From Trichodelitschia bisporula (Eukaryota; Ascomycota; Dothideomycetes; Phaeotrichales; Phaeotrichaceae), in NCBI GenBank assembly GCA_010356995.1, contig ML996696.1, positions 188,364 through 252,363 of the forward strand: a DNA stretch of 64,000 bases. The letters are read 5' to 3'. The notes under the pieces were generated by a model that saw only the letters and a program-made list of their open reading frames with translations, was not told the origin of the DNA and ran no database searches. Position numbers and translations under genes: made by a program. Position 1 is the first letter of the stretch; the number at the start of each line of letters is the position of its first letter. Positions 21,359 through 31,483 of this stretch are shown piece by piece.

Positions 21359-21688
21359 ACTTCTTTTTTGTTTTTGTCCTGGATGTCGGCTCATGTGGAT
21401 GATGGTGCTGGGGTGTATCTTTTCACGGGCTGACCAGCCGTCGGTGAGAGCTCGGATGTGATATTTGGATCCCTTGTTCCGATTAAGTTGCTATGACGTC
21501 AGTTTGTTGAGGCCTTGCCGTTTTGAGACTTTATACACAACGTCAGTTCACCATGTTAGAGAAGAGGCCGTAAGGCAGTTTATGATGAATCGCATTCTCT
21601 CATAGTTCGTTCTTAAAAAAATGGGTATCACTTTTATCGCATGCCCATCTACAAGAACGCCTTCCAGCCTAACCGATAACGAGCCCAA
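21359..21688. other. intergenic between tRNA-Ser and the TFIIIC gene 3' end
   Basis: About 330 bp. Apart from the T-run terminator, nothing is seen. Confidence 0.6.
21361..21376 (+). terminator. Pol III T-run terminator of tRNA-Ser
   Basis: Runs of six and five T (ttcttttttgtttttg) begin three bases after the mature tRNA end. Confidence 0.85.
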
Positions 21689-24600
21689 TCACAGCACCAA
21701 CCACTTCTCCGTAATCTTCCTCGCGCCCTCCATATCCCCCGCAATCGCCAAAAGCGTCTGCATCGCAAACGCCGCCTCCGGCGCAAAATTCTCCACCACA
21801 GCCTTCTTCTCCGCGCGCGCCTCCTCGCGCACCCGCGGACTCAACTCCAGAACCTTGTCATACTCGGGTAGGGCGAGATGCATCAAGCCCAGCGAGTGCC
21901 ACATGAGCCCGACATTAAACGCCGCCTCCTGCTCGTGCACCGCCTTGCCGGACTTGGTGCGCAACTCGCGGTAGCGGAAGAGGAAGGCTAGGCCCTGCTG
22001 GATCTGCATCTGGCGGTTCTCAGACTGGCGCTTGTAGGCCCACTGGGTGTAGGAGATGGCGATGCACAGGTTGAGCGTCGGATCTTCGGGCCGTAGGGTG
22101 TAGGCGCGGAAGTAGTAATTCAGCGCCGTGGTGTAGGTGCCCGCGACGAACATCATGTGACCGTAGAGGGCGAGGAGCGCAGGGTCGTGTTTCGGGGGCC
22201 CATCGACTTCGCCCCATTTTACGCGCTCGCCGTCGGTGAAGAGCCATGTATTCCGGTTTTTGTCATCCAGCAGCAGGTAGTCCATGCCTTTGACTTGGCG
22301 CATGACGAATTTTTGCTCGGGGCCGGAGTTGAAAAAGCCGGTTTTGGATCGGCAGAAGCGGTTGATTGTGCTAAAGAGCTGCCAGGCTTCACTGGCGAAG
22401 CTGTGCTGCCGGACGTACCAGCGAGCTTGTTCGGTGGCTTTTTGGTCGTCCTCAAGGATGATGGCGCAGGCTGGTGGTCGGTTAGTGGGGTACATAACAG
22501 TGGGAAGCACTTGAAGACTTACACAGTGACACAGCGCGCACGGCATACACGCGGTCATCCTCATGAACAAAAACGTTCGCGCGCCCGGCTGTTTCAAGCA
22601 CGTCCCAGCACCGGTTCGAGTCCCCCATCTTCGCCAACGTCAGAGCGTACTCCAGCAGCACATCCAGCCAGTTATCGAAAGGAATCTTGCGGTACTCCGT
22701 CGGAGCTTCGACTTCGACCTGGTCAGGGTCGACAAACTCTTCGTCTTCGGGAAGGTTGACATGCCGATTGTCCCACCGGAAGCCGGTGAATTTAGTGCCT
22801 TTATCACGGGGGAAGAAGGCGCGCTGGTTGCGGAAGGATTCAAAGAGTTCGGTTGCGAGAGTTACCCACTCTTCCATGGCAGCGGTATCATCCTCCTTCT
22901 TGTCCTCAAGTGCCACCATGGCGTCATAGATAGCCCGAACCACGCCGTCCAGATGCCGCTCATGCTCCTGCCTCGCTTCGCCTCTGTAGTTCGGTTGCCC
23001 TGGCCGCTTCTCCTTCCGAGGCCTCCTAGCCCCAGTCCCTCTTGCTTCCTGGATCAGATAGTCGATGTCAGCACCTTCGCCAGTGGTTGAAGGATTGTTC
23101 TTCGTGTTTGGTTGCTCCTGTAGAAGCGGTAGACCCGAGTCCCGCACCATCTGATAGGCGCCAATGCGCCGGAGCTGATGAATCATCTTCCACATTTGGT
23201 CATCCTTTCCCTGCGCTTGATACAACTTTGCAAGACCGACGAGAAACTGCGGGTCTTTGCTGTTGTACTTCAGATGCTGAATGCTTCGCTTGACGTCCTC
23301 GTCGCGGCCCAGGGCTTGGTAGCATATAGCAATCTCAAAGTAGAAGACCGAATCCAAAACTTGAGGGGTGTTCAGCAGCGGCTCATAGAACCGAAGAGCC
23401 TCGGTATAGTGGCTTGACTCTCGCAGAGCATCACCGACCTCCCGGAACAGTTCGGGATATTCGTAGAGATAGGATATGTTTGACAGGTCCTCCGGATGCA
23501 AGAACTCCAGATGGAACTTGAAAACGTGAGCAGATTCAAAAAGAGGGGACATCCCATACCTTAGCCTCTTCAAAGTGCTCCGGTCCCATCCACAGTCTGA
23601 TCAGACCAAGCCTCTCGCGCATTTCGACAGGCAAACTTTCGCCGTATAGCGAAGGATCATACCTCCCAGGAATGAACTGTGGCACCTTGATCCTCCGCGG
23701 TTGATCCTCCACATCCCACTCGGTATCATCGGGAAATTCATCCCAGTACGTCTCTTCCGCCCGACCAAGAAGCCAGCGCGAGATGGACCGGAGCCGAAAG
23801 AGAGCCTCCTCGTAGCGTTTCGCTTGGTTAAGCAGATCCACGAAGAAGCTCATGAGTTGCCAGAGCATGTCGGGGTCTAGACCCGGCGGACCCTCCATAG
23901 CATTCTCGAAGTATGCCTCGAATACTGGAACAGCGGCAGCCGTATCCTTCAGCGTGCTTGTAATCTCAGCCAATTCGATGAGAACCTCGGTGTCGTAGGG
24001 TTCGGTCTTGAGTAAAACGAAGCACTCATTCTTCGAGCGGACGTGATGGCCCAAGGCGCGATGGTTCTTCATTCGCCCAACACGGGCCGCGTAGTCTTTG
24101 GGGTTCATCTCGAGAATGCGTGAGTAGCAGTATCCCAGCTTCTCCTTCGTGGCGCGGTCGTCGATACCAATCTCGTTGAAGCGATCGACAACATACCACC
24201 ACGCAGCAGCGTCAGCGGCAGAGTGGGCGCCGGCAAACAGAGCGCCGAGAGCATCTTCAAACCGCCCTTTCTTAACGAGAATCTCAGCGATTGTTCCATG
24301 CAGAGGGAAAACTTCCGGGTTAATCTTGACGGCCTCCAGAGCATACTTGTATGCCGAGTCCCAGTCCTCCCTAAGCCAAGCCTTTGTCACAAGTCCATTA
24401 AGTCGCGCAAACTCGGGACTCTGCTCTGCTTCGGCCTGCTGTCTCTTTCTCGCTTTCTTCCCTATCCGCTTGGGTGCCGCAGTGAGCCGGTTTCGAGCAG
24501 CAATCTGCGCCGCTGTCATACGATGTGCTCCTTCTAGCCCCCTAGAAGCGCGACCTTTCTTCTTTGAGCGCACCGCTCCCTCGAGCGGCTCATCCAGTTC

Positions 24601-24930
24601 ATCATCCAATAGGTCATCAGGTTCGGAACCCTGTTCGGAGATGGCGTATTCCGGATCATCAGAGGAGTCCTCCTCTGGTACAACCACGTCGTCGTCGTCG
24701 TCTTCTGGTTCATCATCTTCGTCAGATCCGGATACCTCGAAATCGATATCGCGAATCAGCATCTGGTCGTTCATTTCCCGATAGCCTGAGTAGGGTACTG
24801 GAGGGTCAGGATATGACCCGCCCCGAGGATCGCCATAGCTGTATGCTGACTGGAGAGCTGGATCTGCGGTTTGGAAAAAGGGATACTGAACGTTGTCCCG
24901 CTCGTCATACCCTGGCTCGGGGTAATTCAT
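21689..24930 (-). CDS. TFIIIC subunit tau131 / TFC4 (TPR protein)
   Basis: Three exons, 24930..23560, 23516..22523 and 22470..21689, encode 1048 aa. Introns are 43 and 52 nt. The N-terminus is highly acidic (runs of D/E from about residue 65 to 115). A basic KKKGRASRG patch follows, and then tetratricopeptide repeats such as LVTKAWLREDWDSAYKYALE and NPEVFPLHGTIAEILVKKGR. The C-terminal TPR block contains HDPALLALYGHMMFVAGTYT and LNYYFRAYTLRPEDPTLNLC. This architecture matches Tfc4/Sfc4/GTF3C3, the TFIIIC subunit that binds the tRNA A-box side and recruits TFIIIB. It is the gene next to the tRNA-Ser. Confidence 0.9.
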
Positions 24931-25414
24931 GTCGGATATAGCGAGCTGTATCGAGCCAAGGATGTCTGAAGAAACAGATCAGTCAAGGTTCGTTATCCAC
25001 CCCAACTAATTCATGGAAGGGGACGTGGAAGAGCTCGGTCGGTGCGATACATTTGACGTTGCCACGAGAAGGAAATGATAAATTCGGTCCACTCGAAAGT
25101 CGTCCTCCGACTTTGACCAAACACCTTGCCGCAACGCTTGGCATAAACACGTGACACTGTACACAGTGATGAACAGTAAACAGACCAGGAAGCGTTTTCA
25201 CTAAGAGCCTAGTCGGCATATAGGTAGAGTAGGCTGACACTTAGTAGGCCGATCACAGGAGCTTCCGTAGTCTAGATGGCTACTCGTGGAGCACAGCAAC
25301 ACACTGAAACACCTACTCTTCATCGAGCCGCAGGAGCTCGTTCTTATCCCCAAATGGTATTTAACCCTAACGCCTCGCAATGCCATAGCCAGCCCAATTG
25401 ATGCAATGGGAACT
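24931..25414. other. intergenic: TFC4 promoter
   Basis: This lies between two minus-strand genes. I see no gene. Confidence 0.6.
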
Positions 25415-26093
25415 TCAGACGCTTTCGCCCGCGTCCCCCATCCCAACCATTTCATATGTGCCCCCACCATCCCTCCCCCGTCCTCGCCCTCTCCCTCGAC
25501 CGACACCAACGCCATCTTCTTCAGATTCCGGCGCAGCCTGTGCACTTGATGACTCTGCAGACCGCGGAGTGCCACCGAAGCTGATCGGCCGGAGCTCCCG
25601 CCATCGACAGGCCCACATCCCAAGGCTGGTCATGGTGCCTGCGCTCGTAACTTGAAGCGCCCACCAGAAGCTCCAGTATGGGATCGAGCGGGTATAGAGT
25701 GAGGTGATGATGAGGTGGAAGAAGTGGAGAGTGACGGCAAAATCCAGCACAAGCTTCGAGCGTGCGACGATGAGGAGGATCAGAACAGCACTAGAAAACG
25801 AGATTAGCACTATATCAAGTACGAAACAGGGTAGCCTAGACGTACCCGACGACGCTATTCAGCATCCAGACAAGACCTAGCATCCACCCAGCGGTGGTGT
25901 CGCTGCGGATCGTCTGCCAGTCGAACAACAGCCCCAGCTTTAGGTCTTTCCCAGCCACCAACGCAGTGAAGACTATGAGGACGGTCGCAGAAACGTAGTA
26001 CGCCAGCTGTAAGACGAGAATCTGAGAGAGAATGCGCAGCGGCGCGAGGTCTGCGAGAGCGCCAGGGCGCGGAGGACGGCGCTTGCGCGGCAT
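25415..26093 (-). CDS. SYS1: SYS1, Golgi integral membrane protein
   Basis: Two exons, 26093..25846 and 25790..25415, with a 55-nt intron, encode 207 aa. Four hydrophobic helices and family-specific blocks are present: QLAYYVSATVLIVFTALVAG, GWMLGLVWMLNSVVGAVLIL (spans the splice), ARSKLVLDFAVTLHFFHLII, TSLYTRSIPYW and LGMWACRWRELRPISFGG. Sys1 sits in the late Golgi and recruits the acetylated GTPase Arl3, setting up Arl1 and golgin targeting. The C-terminus carries a GRGRGRGRGRD low-complexity run not needed for the family. It is divergent from COA6 with a 440-bp shared promoter. Confidence 0.92.
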
Positions 26094-26533
26094 GGCCTTG
26101 TGTTGTAGCAGTCGTAGTGCGGTCTCATTAGGCGTCTAGCGCAGTAAGCTTGCGATGGGATGAATACGCGATGCCAGTAGTATGAGTCCAGTGATCGGTG
26201 AAGTGTCACAATAAAGTCGTGTTCCTGAGCTGCGCCCGAACGGAGTACGTTTCTGATGACATGGATAATCATTGGAGGCTGGCGCGATCCTCGAGGGAAG
26301 GAGTCGGACCGATGCCAAGACAGCGCGTCACTTTTCTCCAAGCAACATCTTTACGCTCACCAAACTCAGATGTTGAAGAGCGACATCAAAACACCTAGTT
26401 GACCTCTCACCATCTCATCTACGGCAAGGCACGTTCGGGCCTACACTCGCCATAACTCGGCTTTTCTCGGCGGGAATCAGTCGACCTGGAAATTTAAACA
26501 TTGTCATCCATTCATACCACTTCCGCCGCCAAC
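26094..26533. other. divergent promoter SYS1 / COA6
   Basis: 440 bp shared by two divergent genes. It contains one ACGCGA word at 26167. No gene is present. Confidence 0.55.
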
Positions 26534-27007
26534 ATGGGCTTGTTCTCATCATCTGGATCTAAAACCGCGTCCTCATCAGACACCGGACTCTACGAAGCTC
26601 CAGGAAGAACCTCTCGAGTCAAGTGCTGGGATGCACGTGATACGTACTTCCAGTGCCTCGACCGCAACAACATCCTCGACGCTCTGAAGCACGAGGAAGA
26701 CGCCGCCCGATTGTGCGGCAAGGAGTCCCAGGCATTCGAGGGAAATTGTGCGTTGAGCTGGGTAAGTCGGCACCATCTTCTTCCTCTATAGTGCCGGGCC
26801 CGGTCCATCAGGCGGATGTTGTTTCTGAGTGAAACAAGCTCAACGTCGCCGCAGAGCACGATCGATGTGACTGTGTCATTTGATCAAATTCAGAACTTAG
26901 ACTGACGTCAAATGAAGGTGAAATACTTCAAGCAAAGACGGGTCGCCGAGTATGAAAAGGAGCAGCTCCTGAAGAAGCAGGCGGCCGAAAGCTTTCCCTC
27001 TCGATAG
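26534..27007 (+). CDS. COA6-like cytochrome c oxidase assembly factor
   Basis: Two exons, 26534..26761 and 26918..27007, with a 156-nt intron, encode 105 aa. The start at 26534 has an AACATGG context; no ATG lies upstream in frame. Paired cysteine motifs are present: KCWDARDTYFQCLD (CX9C) and CGKESQAFEGNC (CX10C), the coiled-coil-helix fold of COX6B/COA6 proteins imported into the mitochondrial intermembrane space by Mia40. The tail VKYFKQRRVAEYEKEQLLKK is typical of COA6, which helps load copper into the Cox2 site. COX12 is less likely because of this tail. Confidence 0.86.
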
Positions 27008-28526
27008 AACCCCAAATCCAACTCAAGTGAGCCAAGAACGGATGCCCGGTGAATTGGCCAGGTGCGTTCCTCGCCAGACCGGCCGCGCTAACGAGGCTGA
27101 TCTTGCGCCAAAGAGCTGTACGTACATGCGCTACAAAGTTGCATACAGCGAATAGTCTATTGGTTCACGCATCCGGACTGCGGGAGAAGCCGCATTCGGG
27201 TTGATGAGGTGCGAGATCGTGCATGATGTTGTGGTGCTGTCAGACTTGCAGCTGGCATACCGCGCTTAGAGGCCCGATAAAGCACACTGAAGACGCCGCT
27301 TAACCCCAAACATTGAATAGACCGTGGACCTGCGGTGCCCACGTCAGTGGTACCATCTCCGCATTTTCTGCAACCTTGGATATGGGCGACAATGTACATT
27401 AGTGAATTTCGGATATCCAAAGAATCAGTTGGGGCTGTTTACTAACCAGCGCCAGCGCCGGCGCGCGCTTGTCCCGTCTATCGGAACCGATTGCACCACG
27501 CCTTGTCAAAGCCGCTATTATTTGCACCCCACCCCACCCCAATATCCAATTCGCCCTGGGGCAGCTAGTCGGCCACTCCGAAGTACCTAATTTCTCGGTG
27601 TAGGTCCGGTGAATTCCATAGGATAGCTGTACGCGCCATAAGCCACGATGATGCGAATCGCAAGGCGTTTCGCGGCGTCGACTAGGGTTGCCCTAACCGG
27701 TTAGGTACATTCGACCAAAAGAGGCGCTTTCAACGCTAGAATGCGGATGCAATCGGTGTGCGCCATAAGGAACACTCGGACAGGCACCTAACGCACAGCA
27801 TTTCCCCTCCTGCCGGCGAGGTTATCTGGATCAACTTCTCCGGGACCCTCGCCCCGGGGGCAGAGTGGTCCTCCAAAGCAACAATTCGCCTGGGCACGAC
27901 GCCGTGAGAACACTTGATCGACAGGCAGAAAAAGCAACCTCTTCACGCCTCCTGCAAGGACAACATAGTCGAGCTGACGACGGCGCACCGCGCACATTTC
28001 CGCAAAAAGGGCATGGCCAAAAGCAAGCAACCGGTCAAGTTTTTTTTATCAGTATTTCCTAGGCCAGCAGAAATTTGTGGGGAGAAAGCAATTACGTAGC
28101 TCGAGCTGTCGGGCTGGCGCTGTTAACCCCCATCTTCAACGTCATATCCATTGGACCCCCGCGTCGTATGATACAGCGCGAGAAGCATACCCCACCACCG
28201 ACTCCCAAACTCCGCTCCGCCTGACTTCGCCCTCAAATGCCAAAGGCCCAAAGCGGCGACCGGCCCGCAGGCCAGGAATCCGCGCAGCCCGTCTAAACGG
28301 GACTTGGTGACGACGCCTGTCTTCTCCTGCCGCTAGATGAGTCCAGCTTCTCCAGCAGCAGGTTCAGCACGTGCCCCTGCCAGGGAAGAAAAAGGAAGAC
28401 ACCGGAGAAAGCCATTGGCGCCCCTCTCTTTGACGATTCGCCTCTGAATGAACCGGATTTTTTTGCCCAATCACTTCCACCCAGTTACCATACAACGCAT
28501 CGTGCATAGTCTTCAGGTCGATCTCA
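27008..28526. other. 1.5-kb stretch with no supported gene
   Basis: This lies between the convergent COA6 and PARG-like genes. All open frames are short and uninformative. I see no repeats and no tRNA. Confidence 0.5.
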
Positions 28527-29469
28527 TTACCGGTAGGAGGTGTGGAATATCTGCGACGGATCGAACACTTCCTTGAACGTCTCTAGGTCGGATGCGGCCG
28601 TCTTGGAGCTGCTCGATTGGGAGATGTCAATGGCGAAGACCACGTCGTTGAAGGCGCCTAGAAATTCCTCGGTTGCGAAGAGAAGCTCCTTCCACATATG
28701 GGCAACTTCGCGGACGGGATTGCGGAAGACGGGGCCGATGCCAAATGCTCCAATGCAGATTTCTTTGTGCTTGCAGTAAGCGGCGATGCGGAGTATGGTC
28801 TTCATCTTCTCCTTCATGAGCTCCTTCTCTTGCTCGAACGAGTATTTGGTGCCGGTCTCGTCCAATTTGGGACGACGAACCGGCGCCACTGAGATCACTG
28901 GCAATTCTTTCGGCTCACGCCAGATTTCGTACTGATCCGGGCCGTCGCGGAACACGACTGGTGGAGGCAGGTGTCAGCCTGTCAGCCGTTCAAGGGTGAG
29001 GGGGTGTGGTGGGGGTATACTCACCAACCCTTGGGGAATATATCCCTCCCGTCTGAGGGATTGGATAGTGTGACGATGCATAGCCGTATAACGAAGTAGG
29101 AAGCGCGGAGACAAGGTTGCTTCTCCGAGCAAAACACTCCTCGGGTGCCATGAGTCCCGACTCCCAGTCTCCGCCGGGCCGTTTTTCGTTCGCCATGTTC
29201 ACGACAGGCACGCGCTGAACGGGTGTACCTTCAGAGACGTTCTGAACCGAGTACTGGTACCAGCCAAGAGCTACGTCGACGGCATCTCCCTCCATGACCG
29301 CAATTCGGGGGTGGCTGCCGGACCTCTGCATTTGGGGGACTGTGATGCAGTTGGAATCGGGGTACAAGACGGAGCGGGACGAATCCCCCATCGTGGAGTT
29401 GATCCATGGAATGTACACGCGTTTGGCCTCTGCGGCAATTTCAGAAGGCTTTGGCTTTGCTTGAGGCAT
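28527..29469 (-). CDS. PARG-like macrodomain protein (DUF2263/TIGR02452-like)
   Basis: Two exons, 29469..29025 and 28957..28527, with a 67-nt intron, encode 291 aa. The key block VVNMANEKRPGGDWESGLMA is followed by PEECFARRSNL. It aligns with the microbial-type poly(ADP-ribose) glycohydrolase signature, which is normally A..K.PGGG....A.AQEE....S.L. Here the third Gly is Asp and the Gln of QEE is Pro, while both Glu are kept. After the splice, SPRVVVFRDGPDQYE leads into an Arg/Lys-rich region with a long C-terminal helix-sheet part (CIGAFGIGPVFRNPVREVAH, then LGAFNDVVFAIDIS), as in that family. Members probably remove ADP-ribose from proteins. The activity of this variant is not assured. Confidence 0.75.
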
Positions 29470-29940
29470 GACTGAATGCTGGAAATGTGATAAGAGGAGC
29501 AGAGGCGATTTGGAAAGGGGAGTGAATGTGAAGCTGTTGGTAGCCAGCGAACCAGAGGCCGTGGGGGGAGGTCATATAAATATAGTGGGAGAGTGGATGA
29601 TAGAAAACAGACGGGTCAAGGCTAGAGATGAACAACACCTACCTTTGTCCGTAATGGTCCCCTTGGGAAGAAGAGAGGGGTGTGTGGGATGGCATGCAGC
29701 ATGGAAGCCTGTACCAACCGGCGGGTTTTCCTTGGTGGGAGGATCATGACGAATGGAGTCGAGAATGCAACGAGGAAGCTTCGATGGAAATGCAACACGA
29801 AGCCATCTAACAAGCAATTGGGGCGTTTGCGATGATAGCGCAGGTGATACTCCAAGGGAGCACAAGGTGGCGCCGATGTAGGTAACCTCGATGCTGCAGC
29901 TTCCCTGTACCAGATCGCACCGAGGACCAGGTAGCTAGGC

Positions 29941-30043
29941 CGGGGGTGGGAGTGCTGTCACTGGGGAGATGGGAAGTGGGGAGAATGGGGGTGGGCGAGG
30001 TGGTGTGGGGGAGAGGGGGGAGGGTGGTATCTGATGGGGGCAG
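29941..30043 (+). repeat. G-rich low-complexity tract upstream of PARG-like gene
   Basis: About 100 bases with more than ten runs of three or more G (ggggg, gggg, ggg) separated by short loops on the plus strand. It could form G-quadruplexes. Confidence 0.7.
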
Positions 30044-31470
30044 CTAAATCAGATGGCGCATACTCGTAGTCGCAGTAAGGACGTGGAGAAGTCATATTGT
30101 TAGCCGTCCGCTAGCTCTGCGACTGAGAACGAGTAGGAGTAGGAAGAGAGCACGACGTGGGAGATGCAGCTACGTAACTCCTTCGTACTTGTCTGAGGGC
30201 GTAGGCGTAGGCGTATGCAATACGGCGAGAGACTAGGTTAGCTGATGCTAGCAAACTCGGAGTACATCGGAGGGGTGGAGAACATCTCCCAAACGATAAG
30301 GTTAGGACATAGCCAAGGCGATTGAATCAAGAATACAGAGGTGTTTCGAGAGCAAGGCTGTGAGATAGCTTATGCGTAGGATGTGAACAGGATGAGGCGG
30401 TGGAGATGGGTTAGAATGATAGGACAGAGGACAGAGAAGGGAGTGGAGGGAATCAAACATGAGAGATCACGACCCTTGAACCACGTTTGATCTTCCCGTC
30501 CCGTCCATCTCGCTCTCCCACCCATACACACCCACACCACCACCACTACCCCGGCTGACTCGCTTTGCTCAGATCTTGCGGTGCCCCAGATCTTGCATTC
30601 AAGTCTTTTTTGTGCCGAGCTGCACGATAAACCAGTGGTGACGGTCGTGGCTTAAAACTTACCGCCTCTCGACGGTCACTCCTCTCCCATCGCTGGGGCC
30701 CCAAGCCTAACTATCGTGGACCTCCCAAGTGGCTTATCATTCAGCTTCACCTCTGGCTTCTCACAGTACCTCCGTACTCCGGTGGTGCCATTTCAGCTGC
30801 TGTCGAACCAACTGTCTCCACCATTGAGCATTGATGAGATTCGTCGAACTCCTTACCCACGGGATGGCAATGACATTTTTGCCTCACGTACCGCACATAC
30901 TTCCGCCTCCACGCTCTTCGTGCCTTCTGCCGCGTCGGAGTCGCTTTCCGCCCTCCATCTTAAATGCGACTGGCTGTATTCGCACTACCTAGTCCGCAGG
31001 GCGACTCGTACAATTGGCTTTTGGCCTCGCTCCAATTTCAAATATTCCTCCTGTTAGCACGCTCGTTAACCGCAGTGCATGCGCGATGCAAGGATCGACA
31101 AGCCATGGATGTCTGCGGTGCTCTCCTCAACCCTCGACAACTTGCCCCTCTCCGGGGCTGCACGCCAACGGCAAGTGCTGGCATGCTCCATGCGGCAACT
31201 CGATTCGTATGCCGCCTGAGATAATCTGGCAATGCTGAAAACGGGAAGCATCGAAGGCATCGGTACCTCACAAGCTGATTGTCTCTCTTCCACGCGGCGG
31301 ACGCACCTTCTGACCTGCAGGTTGCAAGTCAACTACCTAACGGTCTTTCCTCGATCCTCCCAGAGCCTCGAATTTCAACCAAATCGCATGCATGGATGAC
31401 GGACTGGAGAATCGAGTCACCGGCGTTGTGCGGCATAGACCGGACCATAAGGCATCACATGCGATGAGAC

Positions 31471-31483
31471 GACGCGTCGCGTT
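31471..31483 (-). promoter_or_regulatory. orphan double ACGCG element
   Basis: The minus strand reads aacgcgacgcgtc. Its first 11 bases equal those of the SMC6 and EXO1 upstream elements, but no gene starts within about 2 kb. Confidence 0.3.
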
